A stretch of DNA of 64,000 nucleotides from an uncultured Flavobacterium sp. (GCF_951805225.1 NZ_OX638201.1:2666001-2730000); one strand, 5' to 3'; counted from the first letter of the stretch, positions 33,860 to 44,135 are shown. Notes: a model not told the origin generated them from the letters alone. Program-made: numbers and translations.

Positions 33860-34237
33860 CTATAGTTGTAATGCAACAGCGTTTAATAACAATTGAGCCG
33901 AAGCTTCATTTGTTGCCAAAGGCACATTATGTACATCACAAACACGAATAAGCATATTAATATCGACTTCATGGGCATGGCTTGCAAGTGGATCTTTAAA
34001 AAAGAAAACCATCTGTGTTTTACCTTCGGCTACACGCGCAGCTATTTGTGCGTCACCTCCCATTGGTCCCGAAAGCATTCTTTTTACCTTAAAACCGGCA
34101 TTTACAGCCTTACTTCCGGTAGTTCCTGTAGCAATCAATTTGATATTTTCTTTAAGAAGAAGTGTTTTGTTTTTATTTAAAAACTGAACCATATCTGCCT
34201 TCTTGCCGTCGTGAGCTATAATAGCAATTTCTATCAT
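33860..34237 (-). CDS. mgsA: Methylglyoxal synthase
   Basis: Converts dihydroxyacetone phosphate to methylglyoxal and phosphate, a bypass used when sugar phosphates build up. 125 residues. All key motifs are present: IAHD (H9, D10), K13, the loop ATGTTG (36-41), SGPMGGDAQ (56-64, catalytic D62) and SHAHEVD with the catalytic His and Asp. It follows the N-acetylglucosamine-kinase-like gene by 10 bases on the same strand, so it belongs to a sugar-phosphate unit near gap and pfkA. Confidence 0.93.
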   Translation of the reverse strand: MIEIAIIAHDGKKADMVQFLNKNKTLLLKENIKLIATGTTGSKAVNAGFKVKRMLSGPMGGDAQIAARVAEGKTQMVFFFKDPLASHAHEVDINMLIRVCDVHNVPLATNEASAQLLLNAVALQL

Positions 34238-34247
34238 TTACGTTTAT

Positions 34248-35099
34248 TTATTGATTAGCAACGTGATAAGCAATTAATCCATCAATAGGTCTTCTTAAAA
34301 CATTCCCTAATTGAAGTTCGTATTTATTAAATGTTTCTTGTAATTCATCTTTTAGATAAAAAGCAATAGAACCAACAAAATGAACTGGAATCTCTTTGCA
34401 ATTATCGTATTGCTTAATGTAATTTTTAACGAAAGATTTCATCCCTTTGAAGATGATTTTTCTACAAAATTCAGTGTCTTTATGTTTGATTAAGAACTTC
34501 GCAAAAGTAGCTAAATAAGCATTTGGATTTGGTTCTTTATATAATTTATTCTTGATGAAATCAGGATCTAAATCATATTCTTTTTCAAATTCAACTGCCA
34601 ATTCTTTAGGCATTTTATTGAAATAATATTTTCTGATTAATTCTTTTCCAAAAACATTTCCACTACAATCATCCATAGCGATATACCCTAATGATTGAAC
34701 TTTTTGATGCAATACTTTTCCATCAAAATAACTGCAGTTAGATCCTGTTCCTAATATACTTACTATTGCTTCTTCTCCTTTTGGAGTCGTTGCATAAACA
34801 GCAGCATATGTATCTTCATGAACTTCTACAATTGCATTAGAAAAATATTCCTGAAAGATTTGTGACAAAGCCAACTTCATTCTATCAGTTCCACAACCTG
34901 CTCCGTAAAAGAACAAATGTGAAGCATTTTTTTTGTTTTGCAAAATATCAAAACGGTCATTTAATCTTTCTATAATTTCAGGACCATCAAGAATTTCAGG
35001 ATTTAGTCCTAGAGTTTGTGTGGTAAATAATACTTTTCCATTATCATCAATTGCAATCCAATCGGCTTTGGTAGATCCACTATCAACTATTAATTTCAT
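34248..35099 (-). CDS. N-acetylglucosamine kinase-like protein (BadF/BadG ATPase family)
   Basis: 283 residues with the ASKHA phosphotransferase fold: phosphate 1 motif LIVDSGSTKADW, phosphate 2 motif VSILGTGSNCSYFDG, and an adenosine region HFVGSIAFYLKDEL. Family members include N-acetylglucosamine kinase; the motif GTGSN and the length fit that role. With mgsA downstream (10 bases) and gap and pfkA upstream it sits among sugar-phosphate genes. A MFS sugar transporter of the NagP type lies 31 kb away in the window, but there is no direct link. Confidence 0.82.
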   Translation of the reverse strand: MKLIVDSGSTKADWIAIDDNGKVLFTTQTLGLNPEILDGPEIIERLNDRFDILQNKKNASHLFFYGAGCGTDRMKLALSQIFQEYFSNAIVEVHEDTYAAVYATTPKGEEAIVSILGTGSNCSYFDGKVLHQKVQSLGYIAMDDCSGNVFGKELIRKYYFNKMPKELAVEFEKEYDLDPDFIKNKLYKEPNPNAYLATFAKFLIKHKDTEFCRKIIFKGMKSFVKNYIKQYDNCKEIPVHFVGSIAFYLKDELQETFNKYELQLGNVLRRPIDGLIAYHVANQ

Positions 35100-35173
35100 T
35101 TTATTCAGTTTTTGGATTAGTTCTTCTTAAATAAGTGTATTTTATACATTAATTAAGGAAGTAACAAAATAAG

Positions 35174-35205
35174 AAAATCCCGTTACTATAGAATAACGGG
35201 ATTTT
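35174..35205 (-). terminator. Terminator of gap
   Basis: Stem AAAATCCCGTTA / TAACGGGATTTT with an 8-base loop, 17 bases beyond the gap stop on the leftward strand. Confidence 0.85.
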
Positions 35206-35221
35206 GCAAAATTATAAATTA

Positions 35222-36226
35222 TTATTTTAAACCAGCGATATGCACAGACAAATCGATTAATTTACTTGAGTATCCATACTCATTATCGTACCAAGATACG
35301 AATTTGAAGAATGTTGAATTTAAACCAATTCCAGCAGTTGCATCAACGATTGAAGTTCTTTTGTCAGAAATAAAATCTTGAGAAACAACAGCATCTTCAG
35401 TATATCCTAAAATACCTTTCAAATCAGTTTCAGAAGCTTTTTTCAATACAGCCAAGATTTCTTCGTAAGTAGTTTCTTTAGCAACTTTTACAGTTAAATC
35501 TACTACAGAAACGTCAGCAGTAGGAACACGGAAAGACATTCCAGTTAATTTTCCATTCAAAGAAGGGATTACTTTTCCAACAGCTTTTGCAGCTCCTGTA
35601 GAAGAAGGAATGATATTGATTGCAGCAGCACGTCCACCTCTCCAGTCTTTTCTAGAAGGTCCGTCAGCTGTCATTTGAGTTGAAGTTGTTGCGTGAACAG
35701 TAGTCATTAAACCTTCAACAATTTCGAAATTATCGTGAATAACTTTAGCTAAAGGAGCTAAACAGTTTGTAGTACAAGAAGCATTAGAAACTACTGTATC
35801 TGTTGCTTTTGCAGTTTCATGGTTTACACCCATTACAAACATTGGAGCATCTGCAGATGGAGCAGAAATAATTACTTTTTTAGCACCACCTTTAATGTGC
35901 TCATTTGCAGTTTCGATAGTTGTGAAGATACCAGTACATTCAGCAACTACATCAACATCAACTTCGTTCCATTTTAAGTCAGCTGGATTTCTTTCTGCAG
36001 TGATACGGATATTTCTTCCGTTTACATAAAGTTTTCCTTCTTTAACTTCTACAGTTCCGTTGAAACGACCGTGAACTGAATCATATTTTAATAAGTAAGC
36101 TAAGTGATCTACATCTAATAAATCGTTTATCGCTACTACTTCTACATTATCTCTATTGAAAGATTCTCTAAAAACGATTCTTCCGATACGTCCAAATCCG
36201 TTTATTCCTAATTTTACTTTTGACAT
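35222..36226 (-). CDS. gap: Glyceraldehyde-3-phosphate dehydrogenase
   Basis: Glycolytic oxidation of glyceraldehyde 3-phosphate to 1,3-bisphosphoglycerate with NAD. 334 residues with KLGINGFGRIGRIVFRE, the Asp-containing NAD-type segment INDLLDVDHLAYLLKYDSVH, the catalytic cysteine in SNASCTTNCLAPLAK, and SWYDNEYGYSSKL. All key residues are intact. It follows pfkA by 95 bases on the same strand; the pair is probably co-expressed. Confidence 0.97.
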   Translation of the reverse strand: MSKVKLGINGFGRIGRIVFRESFNRDNVEVVAINDLLDVDHLAYLLKYDSVHGRFNGTVEVKEGKLYVNGRNIRITAERNPADLKWNEVDVDVVAECTGIFTTIETANEHIKGGAKKVIISAPSADAPMFVMGVNHETAKATDTVVSNASCTTNCLAPLAKVIHDNFEIVEGLMTTVHATTSTQMTADGPSRKDWRGGRAAAINIIPSSTGAAKAVGKVIPSLNGKLTGMSFRVPTADVSVVDLTVKVAKETTYEEILAVLKKASETDLKGILGYTEDAVVSQDFISDKRTSIVDATAGIGLNSTFFKFVSWYDNEYGYSSKLIDLSVHIAGLK

Positions 36227-36321
36227 TTTACTTAATTTTTGCTTTTGTTTTTATTACACTAATTTAAAGTCTAATTTCCTCACAATAAACTTCATTCCTT
36301 TTTTTAAACTTTGTATGTATA

Positions 36322-37308
36322 TTATGTCGACATAATGTCTGACACTCTCAACAATTCTCTATCAATTTCAGATTTACCTTTAATCGCTTGCTCAAGTGGA
36401 GTCAAAGCCACTTTGTCTTCGCGTAAACCAACCATATAGTTTGATTTACCTTCGATTAAAGATTCTACTGCTTTTACACCTAAACGGCTTGCAAGAACAC
36501 GGTCAAAACAAGATGGTGATCCACCACGTTGCATGTGTCCTAAAACAGAAACTCTCACGTCATATTCAGGCAAGTTAGCTTCAACGTAATCTTTTAATTC
36601 GAATACGTTTTTACCAATTTTATCTCCTTCAGCAATAACTACTATACTTGATGATTTTCCAGAAGCTTTACTTTTTTGAAGAGAATCTAATAATCTCTCC
36701 AAACCTAAATCTTCTTCAGGAATAAGAATTTCTTCGGCACCTGCACCAATTCCGGCATTAAGAGCAATGTGTCCGGCATCTCTACCCATAACCTCTACAA
36801 AAAACAGACGGTTGTGAGAACTTGCAGTATCTCTAATTTTATCAATACAATCTACAACAGTATTCAGGGCAGTATCATATCCTAATGTATGAGTTGTACC
36901 AAAAATATCATTATCAATTGTACCTGGGATTCCCATTACTGGGAAATTATATTCAGAATTAAAAATCAAACCTCCGGTAAAACTTCCGTCTCCTCCAATG
37001 ACAACAAGAGCATCTATTCCTGCTTTCAAAAGATTTTCATGAGCTTTTTTTCTACCTTCAGGGGTTCTAAACTCAACTGAACGAGCTGATTTCAAGATCG
37101 TTCCACCTTTGTTTACAATATTATTTACACTACGAGGTCCCATTTCTTTGAAATCACCTTCGATCATTCCTTGGTATCCTCTATAAATTCCAATGCATTC
37201 TATATTATGGTAAGCGCACGTTCGAACAACTGCTCGTATTGCGGCATTCATTCCAGGTGAGTCTCCTCCCGATGTTAGAACACCAACTTTTTTTATTGTT
37301 TTTGGCAT
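36322..37308 (-). CDS. pfkA: 6-phosphofructokinase
   Basis: Committing step of glycolysis. 328 residues of the bacterial PfkA type: VLTSGGDSPGMNAAIRAVVR, GGDGSFTGG (glycine and serine pattern of ATP-dependent rather than pyrophosphate-dependent enzymes), catalytic GIPGTIDNDIFGT, EVMGRDAGHIAL and GHMQRGGSPSCFDRV. It heads the pfkA-gap unit; no regulatory motif was recognised in the upstream gap. Confidence 0.97.
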   Translation of the reverse strand: MPKTIKKVGVLTSGGDSPGMNAAIRAVVRTCAYHNIECIGIYRGYQGMIEGDFKEMGPRSVNNIVNKGGTILKSARSVEFRTPEGRKKAHENLLKAGIDALVVIGGDGSFTGGLIFNSEYNFPVMGIPGTIDNDIFGTTHTLGYDTALNTVVDCIDKIRDTASSHNRLFFVEVMGRDAGHIALNAGIGAGAEEILIPEEDLGLERLLDSLQKSKASGKSSSIVVIAEGDKIGKNVFELKDYVEANLPEYDVRVSVLGHMQRGGSPSCFDRVLASRLGVKAVESLIEGKSNYMVGLREDKVALTPLEQAIKGKSEIDRELLRVSDIMST

Positions 37309-37561
37309 TATTTAAGTATTAAAGTGTAAAATTAGCAAACATTCACCACTTTATAGGTGATGTTTATCATTAATTAATAAAATGTGTTAAATTCAAACGT
37401 TTTCGTTAATAAGTTTTTTGATAGCAAAAAATTCATTTAAAATAATAAAAGGCTCTTATTTTAATTAAATGTTTAAAATTAACAATACATTAATGAAGTG
37501 TTACAAAAATCCGAGCTTTTAGAAATCCGAAAATAAATTTTTGAATCTCTAAATTTAGCAC
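37309..37561. other. AT-rich gap upstream of pfkA
   Basis: About 250 bases with no gene on either strand. It must contain the pfkA promoter on the leftward strand, but no clean TAnnTTTG element stands out. Its far end is bounded by the tamB terminator. Confidence 0.5.
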
Positions 37562-37595
37562 AAAAAAACCATTCGCAGTCACGAATGGTTTTATA
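37562..37595 (-). terminator. Terminator of the TamB gene
   Basis: Perfect stem AAAACCATTCG / CGAATGGTTTT with a 6-base loop, 30 bases beyond the TamB stop, T-rich leftward. Confidence 0.85.
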
Positions 37596-37624
37596 TCATT
37601 ATATTTTTAACAAAATTACCTGAT

Positions 37625-40600
37625 TTAAAAGTCGTTATCAGGAATTAAACCTTCATTATTGTTTTGAGGCGGCGGATTTTTCGGTTCTTGCTTCTTCTCC
37701 GCGCCTTTCTTGTCTTTATCCTTTTTATTCTTCTCGGCATCCTTTTTATTCGAGAAATTGACAAAATCAGGATTTAAATTAGAATCCTGCAAATCATTGT
37801 TAGAACTTTTTATAGCTCTCTCGAGTTTATGATCTTTAAATATTTTATTTACCAATTCGCTAAAAGTATCAAAATCTACTTCATACGAGATACCAACTCC
37901 TTGAGTATAACCAATTCCCTGCCCTACATAATTGATATCATTTTCTTTATTAAACAAACGAAGATTCATAGATCCGTCTTCGTTAACTCTATATAAAATT
38001 TCGATATCTCCAACAATTGCAGATTCGTTTACACCTCCAACCGGAACTCCTAATTTACCGTTGATCGTAATTCTTTCGTTTACCTGAGATGAAATATTAG
38101 CCACAAACTGACCATCGGCTTCTTGCCCAAGTCTTTTATCTGCCGAAATATAATTCAAGTCAATATTAACTTTATCATTATCAGATTTTATAATACCACC
38201 CAATAAACTAGACGCAGTTTCTGTCAAAGTTCCTGATAAATCGCCCTGACTAAACCCGTCTGTACTCATGAACGAACCTGTAGACAACAAATACAAGGCT
38301 TGTGTCTGACGAATATCTTTATCATCTAACTTATATTGTATCTCAGATTTAAGAACGTTACTTACAGATGGAAACTGAATATCAAAATTAGGCTCCGGAC
38401 TCGTTAAATCTCCTCTTAATCCAATCACAACTTCTACTGGAACTTTCTTATTGAACGAAGAAGTATTGTCTAATAAAACAGCCGGATTTGCCGATGTTTT
38501 ATAAACTGCTTCCAGATTAAGCTGCGCCTTCATTGGATTTCCTTCCCAAGTAATAGATCCTCCTTTTTTAACCGAGAATTTTTTATCAATTAAACCTCCG
38601 TATTTAAAGTTGTAAGTTCCTTCGTATGCCTGGAAATCTCCCCACATATTAAACTTACCAAGCGTATTAATTTTAAATAATAACGATCCGTAACCTTTTC
38701 CTTTCATACCGTGTCCGGAATTTCTGTCCAGGATTACTTCGACTTCGGCATCTGGCGTAATATCAAAATCAAACTCCAATTCAAGTCCGTTATAGTTTTT
38801 CGTTTTCTCAACGATACCATTTGCCAGATTGTATTTTTCTTTTGGTGTCACAAAATGAATCCAACTGCTTTCTCCAACACTTTGGGCATTATTAATAGGA
38901 ATCTTAACTTCCGTACCTTTCTCAGATTTAGCGTCTACCTTAATAAACAAACCATCCGTTGGACCTTTTATACTTGCAGTTCCGTTAATAAATGCCGTTC
39001 CAAAATAAGCCGCATCTTCACTATCTTTTGTATCAAGTGCCAATAATCGTTTAGAAGTTATAGTCAAATCTAGTTTCCAATCGCCGAAATTATGATGCTC
39101 AATAGTTCCGTTCAACAAACCTTTCGTTCCGTATTTAGTATCGGTTAATTGGTTATTTCTAAACAAAAATTTCTCATCCGTTAAATCAATTACCGTTCGA
39201 TCACTCAACTCATAATCTGTATTAAGATACGGAATTGTCATTCCGGCTTTTTCAACATACAAACGTCCATTGATTTCCGGTTTTTTAAGATTCCCGACAA
39301 CAGCAGCATTTCCGGAAACACTTCCTCTCACATTTGATAAAACATCGCCTCCAACCGAACCTAAAGTCGCCAGATTAAATCCTTCGAGCTTTAAATTCAG
39401 ATCTAAAAGAGTTTCCTTATTTTCGATTGCAAAAGTTCCGTTTGCTCTAAATGATTCTGTAAATCCGTTTTGTATCGAAGAATTTACCGTAAACTTTCTA
39501 AAGCTTTCATCACCCGCAATATCAAAATTCAGCGTTCCTAATTCTGTTTTATTCAAATTAAGATGATCAATAACAATAGATGCCGTAGGCTGATAAACAC
39601 TTTTATTCTGCTTATAATTTACCTTACCATTTAAATTACCATTAAATACAAACTTCGAATTAAACGGCGTGATCTTATTTATATCGACATCTTCAAAATT
39701 CAGAACAACATCTTTATAATCTTTACCTTTTATAATACCATTTAAATCGATCTTCTGATTTTCATGCGAAAGCACAATATTATCTATCGTGAAATTCTTG
39801 AAATACTGATCAAAAACAATCTGATTATCTTTTTCTTCGTCTTCATTTAAATACCATAAATAGTCTTTAAACTTCATCTCAGATTTCTTGATTCCAACGA
39901 TATTATTTTTGTTTTTATCTATTGTATGAAATAAATTCAGATTGTAATAATCCTGACCTTTATCTCCACCTTTAAATTCTGAACGAACAAAAAGCGTGTC
40001 TTTTGCAGTAACATTAATCAAACTAAAATCTCGTACCTTATAATAAGGAGTTTTGATACTATCTAACTCCACATAAGCATTATAAAGCGTATTTTTATTA
40101 TCAATATTAATTCGGATATTATCGAAAGTGTTTTTTGCCGCAGTAATTTTCTGAGATCTAAATTTAAATTTAAACTCCTGAAGATCTGAATCGATTTTGC
40201 CACGTACAACAGTCGACGAATCTATATTAACTTCCGGATACAACATTTCGACCACTTTATCGTAAACATGGAAATTGAAATTCAAAAACTGACCTTTCTT
40301 GACCTTATAAGGTTTATAATTGGTATACAAACTTCCTACCGAATTCATAACCAGCTTATCCAATTGTGCAAACTGAAATTTACCGACAATTTTTCCGTTT
40401 ACAACATCGTTCGAACTAATTGTAATTGTTCTCAAGCGATCTACATCAAAATTAGAACTGATCTTTACTTCATCAAAAGCATAAGTAGATTTTGGGTTTT
40501 GATAAACTGCATCCTTAATATAAACATTTCCCTGAAGATTTTCGATCGAATTTCCGGTTACTTCGACAACGGCGTCTCCAGTAAAATTAGAAATCGAATC

Positions 40601-42232
40601 ATCAACAAATTTTAGTTTTCGCAAATCGGCATTTTCAACATTAATATGAAAATCATATTTGCTTTCTCTTTTGCTTAAATCAACCAAACCGTCAAATGTC
40701 AAATTCAGATTTGGATCACTTATCGAAACTTGTCCTTTATAATAAGGTAATTTAAAATTCCCGTTTACTACAATATTATTATAGGTGTATTTATTATAAT
40801 CTAATTTTGCAATATCACCTTTTATAATTGTATTCAGATATTTCTCTGTAAAACCAACACCTTCAACATCAAGATTTAGTGTAGTTTTTCCAATATCTTT
40901 CCGGGCTAATAAAGCTCCAATATTAAAATTATCCAAAATAATATTTCCTGAATAAGACGCTCTGTCAATAAAGTCCATATTATTCATATGCAAATTTGCC
41001 TGACCGTTTCCTAAATCAGTTATCATCTTAAAGTCTGTCTCTAAATCAGTTGTCGAGACTTTTGCTTTACCAACAATATTAAATTTACCGATTCTTTGCA
41101 GTTCTTTCGGAAGTTTTTTTCCTAAAACGCCTGGCAATAAAACAACCAGATTATCATAACTGGAAATCAGTTTATCAAACTTTCCCTGCATCGAAAACTT
41201 TTGCGTTTTGTCACCCAAAAGATTTCTGAAATTAATAGTTCCCGCAATCTTAGAACCGTTTGTATCACTAAGTTTAAGATGTCTTAAATTAAGATTATTT
41301 AGTGTTCCTCTAATCTTAGTTCTGATTCTAAAATGTTGATTTTTACCTAATCCGTCATAGAAATAACGAATATCATTTGAAGCAATCGAAGCCGAATCCA
41401 TTGCGACATTAAACTTAACTTTATCGGTAAAATCTAAGAAATCTTCAATTTTATAATTCAAAATAGCTTTACCATAAATCCAAGATCTTTTGGTTTTTAT
41501 AGCTAAACTTTCGACTTTAATTTGTTTTTTGGTATAACTGAATTTCCCTGCAAAATTAGAGACATACAAACCACGATGATCTAAGAAAGAAAACCTGTGA
41601 ATTATTGTATTTACATCCGGACCATACAATTTAAAATCACTGATATAAGCGTTTAATTTTTTAAAGTCAAGAAATTTTGGTGTGTTTTTATTCTCATCAA
41701 CAACAGAAAAAGCGCCTCTGTCGATGTAAGCATTCTTGGCAGTTAATAAAAAATGTTTGCTTGATTTGGGAGATTTTGGACCTTTTTCGAACGCCTGAAT
41801 AAAAACATTAAGATTGTTTTCATGTTCATTCTTATACGTTTTTAAGTTAAAAATTAAACCCGTTAAACGAATATCTCCAAAAATAAGATCTCCATCTACC
41901 AATCTTTTTAATGCCAAAATATCAGTTGCTACAATATCTGCATAGATCATTGTCTTTTTATGATGGTCTAAAATCAGTACTTTTTTCAGCTTTACGCCGC
42001 CAAAAATGTTTATTGAAGTTTTTTCAACGCTAATATTTACATTAAAATCCTTGTTTAATGTCTCTGTAATATAATCGGCGATTTTTGTCTGAACCACAGG
42101 CAAAGACAAGATGATAGCGAGTGCTAACAAAAGTAAGATTAACCCAATTAGGGTTCTGGATATTATTTTCTTTACTTTTTTGATAGCTGCTTTTATTTTA
42201 GTTTTCTTTTTAAATTTACTTTGAACAGACAA
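37625..42232 (-). CDS. tamB: TamB-like translocation/assembly or lipid-bridge protein
   Basis: Very long AsmA-like envelope protein, 1535 residues. A basic N-terminus and one membrane helix (~28-50) anchor it in the inner membrane; the body is a chain of beta-strand repeats that would span the periplasm as a hydrophobic groove, and the C-terminal ~350 residues form the DUF490/TamB domain (GSLLFKINTLGKFNMWGDFQ, VPVEVVIGLRGDLTSPEPNF, LGQEADGQFVANIS). TamB and its relatives move phospholipids to the outer membrane and assist barrel assembly. A highly charged Lys/Asp/Glu and Pro/Asn tail follows the domain (~1485-1535), longer than in the proteobacterial form. Divergent from tsaD; no TamA/BamA-like gene is adjacent. 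Confidence 0.85.
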   Translation of the reverse strand: MSVQSKFKKKTKIKAAIKKVKKIISRTLIGLILLLLALAIILSLPVVQTKIADYITETLNKDFNVNISVEKTSINIFGGVKLKKVLILDHHKKTMIYADIVATDILALKRLVDGDLIFGDIRLTGLIFNLKTYKNEHENNLNVFIQAFEKGPKSPKSSKHFLLTAKNAYIDRGAFSVVDENKNTPKFLDFKKLNAYISDFKLYGPDVNTIIHRFSFLDHRGLYVSNFAGKFSYTKKQIKVESLAIKTKRSWIYGKAILNYKIEDFLDFTDKVKFNVAMDSASIASNDIRYFYDGLGKNQHFRIRTKIRGTLNNLNLRHLKLSDTNGSKIAGTINFRNLLGDKTQKFSMQGKFDKLISSYDNLVVLLPGVLGKKLPKELQRIGKFNIVGKAKVSTTDLETDFKMITDLGNGQANLHMNNMDFIDRASYSGNIILDNFNIGALLARKDIGKTTLNLDVEGVGFTEKYLNTIIKGDIAKLDYNKYTYNNIVVNGNFKLPYYKGQVSISDPNLNLTFDGLVDLSKRESKYDFHINVENADLRKLKFVDDSISNFTGDAVVEVTGNSIENLQGNVYIKDAVYQNPKSTYAFDEVKISSNFDVDRLRTITISSNDVVNGKIVGKFQFAQLDKLVMNSVGSLYTNYKPYKVKKGQFLNFNFHVYDKVVEMLYPEVNIDSSTVVRGKIDSDLQEFKFKFRSQKITAAKNTFDNIRINIDNKNTLYNAYVELDSIKTPYYKVRDFSLINVTAKDTLFVRSEFKGGDKGQDYYNLNLFHTIDKNKNNIVGIKKSEMKFKDYLWYLNEDEEKDNQIVFDQYFKNFTIDNIVLSHENQKIDLNGIIKGKDYKDVVLNFEDVDINKITPFNSKFVFNGNLNGKVNYKQNKSVYQPTASIVIDHLNLNKTELGTLNFDIAGDESFRKFTVNSSIQNGFTESFRANGTFAIENKETLLDLNLKLEGFNLATLGSVGGDVLSNVRGSVSGNAAVVGNLKKPEINGRLYVEKAGMTIPYLNTDYELSDRTVIDLTDEKFLFRNNQLTDTKYGTKGLLNGTIEHHNFGDWKLDLTITSKRLLALDTKDSEDAAYFGTAFINGTASIKGPTDGLFIKVDAKSEKGTEVKIPINNAQSVGESSWIHFVTPKEKYNLANGIVEKTKNYNGLELEFDFDITPDAEVEVILDRNSGHGMKGKGYGSLLFKINTLGKFNMWGDFQAYEGTYNFKYGGLIDKKFSVKKGGSITWEGNPMKAQLNLEAVYKTSANPAVLLDNTSSFNKKVPVEVVIGLRGDLTSPEPNFDIQFPSVSNVLKSEIQYKLDDKDIRQTQALYLLSTGSFMSTDGFSQGDLSGTLTETASSLLGGIIKSDNDKVNIDLNYISADKRLGQEADGQFVANISSQVNERITINGKLGVPVGGVNESAIVGDIEILYRVNEDGSMNLRLFNKENDINYVGQGIGYTQGVGISYEVDFDTFSELVNKIFKDHKLERAIKSSNNDLQDSNLNPDFVNFSNKKDAEKNKKDKDKKGAEKKQEPKNPPPQNNNEGLIPDNDF

Positions 42233-42339
42233 AGAACGACTGTTTTTGATAAAAATTCTTTAATTTTGGCTTCTCCTTACAAGTCAAAGAAAATTAAAAA
42301 TTTGATTTGTCAAATATAATTCAAAATTCGTGCCTTTAT

Positions 42340-43362
42340 ATGCAAAATTCAGAGGTTTTTATTCTTGCCATCGAAAGTTCATGCGATGATACTGCTGCCG
42401 CGGTTTTACATAACGATAAAGTACTTTCAAATGTTGTGGCTAATCAGTTAATTCACAATCAATATGGCGGTGTCGTTCCTGAATTAGCTTCAAGAGCACA
42501 TCAGCAAAATATTGTTCCGGTAATTGATGCTGCACTTCGTAAAGCAAATGTACAAAAAGAACAATTAACTGCCATTGCCTTTACACAAGGTCCAGGTTTA
42601 ATGGGATCTTTATTAGTGGGAAGTTCATTTAGTAAATCGCTTTCATTAGCGCTAAAAATTCCGTTAATCGCTGTCAATCATATGCATGCCCATATTTTGG
42701 CTCATTTTATAGACGAAGAAGGTTTTGATAAACCTGAGTTTCCATTTTTGGCCTTAACCATTAGTGGAGGTCATACTCAAATCGTGAAAGTAAACGGTTT
42801 CTTTGATATGGAAATTATCGGAGAAACCACTGATGACGCGGTTGGAGAAGCTTTTGATAAAAGTGCCAAAATCCTTGGACTTCCTTATCCGGGCGGACCT
42901 TTGATCGACAAATATGCCAAAGAAGGAAATCCGAAAGCTTTTGCTTTTACAAAACCAAAAGTTCCGGGATTAGATTTTAGTTTCTCCGGATTAAAAACTG
43001 CAATTTTATACTTTATTCAGAAGGAAAAATTAAAGAATCCGAATTTCATCGAAGAAAATCTGAATGATATTTGTGCTTCTATTCAATATACAATCATCGA
43101 AATTTTGATGGATAAATTGAAATTGGCCGTAAAAGAAACCGGAATCACACAAATTGCAATTGGTGGCGGAGTTTCGGCAAATTCAGGAATTAGAACCCGA
43201 TTGAAAGAAAGTGAAGCTAAATATGGCTGGAAAACTTTTGTTCCAAAATTCGAATACACAACAGATAATGCCGCAATGATTGGAATTGTAGGATATCAAA
43301 AATATTTATCAAGTCGTTTTGAAACTTCTGCTGTAGTTTCTAAAGCGCGAATTCAATTTTAA
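42340..43362 (+). CDS. tsaD: tRNA N6-threonylcarbamoyladenosine transferase
   Basis: Makes t6A at position 37 of ANN-decoding tRNAs, with TsaB, TsaC and TsaE. 340 residues from the ATG at 42340; the longer frame from a TTG at 42307 adds a non-conserved tail. Signatures are ILAIESSCDDTAAAV, the metal-binding HMHAH (H114, H116, H118), ISGGHTQIV and GEAFDKSAKILGLPYPGGP. It starts a rightward unit: rsmE begins 2 bases after its stop. Confidence 0.96.
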   Translation: MQNSEVFILAIESSCDDTAAAVLHNDKVLSNVVANQLIHNQYGGVVPELASRAHQQNIVPVIDAALRKANVQKEQLTAIAFTQGPGLMGSLLVGSSFSKSLSLALKIPLIAVNHMHAHILAHFIDEEGFDKPEFPFLALTISGGHTQIVKVNGFFDMEIIGETTDDAVGEAFDKSAKILGLPYPGGPLIDKYAKEGNPKAFAFTKPKVPGLDFSFSGLKTAILYFIQKEKLKNPNFIEENLNDICASIQYTIIEILMDKLKLAVKETGITQIAIGGGVSANSGIRTRLKESEAKYGWKTFVPKFEYTTDNAAMIGIVGYQKYLSSRFETSAVVSKARIQF

Positions 43363-43364
43363 TT

Positions 43365-44078
43365 ATGCAATTATTTTACAATCCTGATATTGACGAAACG
43401 ACTGAAACTTTTTCTTTTGATAAAGAAGAAAGCCGCCATATTATAAAGGTTTTACGCAAAAAAGATTCAGATATTCTACACGTTACAAATGGTTTGGGAT
43501 TATTATTTGAAACCGAAATTACGCTTGCTTCTGATAACAAATGTATTGTTGAAGTACTTTCGATAAAAAAATCTCCTGAACCTAAATATCGCTTGCATCT
43601 TGCAGTAGCACCAACCAAAATGAACGATCGTTTTGAGTGGTTTCTGGAAAAAGCTACCGAAATTGGAATTCAGGAAATTACACCAATAATTTGTGATCGT
43701 TCTGAACGTAAAGTGATTAATATAGAGCGTTTTGAAAAGATTATTCTTTCGGCAATGAAACAATCTAACGAAACTTATTTGCCAAAATTAAATGAGGCAA
43801 TTTCGTTTAAGGAATTCATAAAGCAACAAAATGAAGGTTTACAATTAATCGCACATTGCGAAGAAACCGACAAGAAATCATTGAAAGATGTTTTGAAACC
43901 AAATGAAAACGTAACGCTTTTAATTGGTCCTGAAGGAGATTTTTCGGAAAAAGAAATTGCATTGGCTTTAGAAAATAATTTTCAGCCGGTTACTTTAGGA
44001 AATACTCGTTTGCGAACTGAAACTGCAGCAGTTGTGGCTTGTCATAGTGTGGTGTTTTTTAATGAAACGCCTAATTAA
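43365..44078 (+). CDS. rsmE: 16S rRNA (uracil-1498-N3)-methyltransferase
   Basis: SPOUT-class methyltransferase that modifies U1498 of 16S rRNA. 237 residues with an N-terminal PUA-like part (EESRHIIKVLRKKDSDILHV) and the knotted SAM site in LLIGPEGDFSEKEIALAL and TLGNTRLRTETAAV. Also KMNDRFEWFLEKATEIGI, the family signature. Coupled to tsaD by a 2-base gap. Confidence 0.95.
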   Translation: MQLFYNPDIDETTETFSFDKEESRHIIKVLRKKDSDILHVTNGLGLLFETEITLASDNKCIVEVLSIKKSPEPKYRLHLAVAPTKMNDRFEWFLEKATEIGIQEITPIICDRSERKVINIERFEKIILSAMKQSNETYLPKLNEAISFKEFIKQQNEGLQLIAHCEETDKKSLKDVLKPNENVTLLIGPEGDFSEKEIALALENNFQPVTLGNTRLRTETAAVVACHSVVFFNETPN

Positions 44079-44135
44079 TAAACGCTAATTTTGTCAGCAA
44101 TAACGCTAGCTTTGTCATAAATAACAAGATTACAT

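Noticed and set aside
33893..34180. Rightward 95-codon frame over mgsA
   Set aside because: Antisense to an intact, conserved enzyme gene.
38711..40615. Antisense open frames inside the TamB gene
   Set aside because: They mirror a strong conserved coding sequence and have no start signals or family features.
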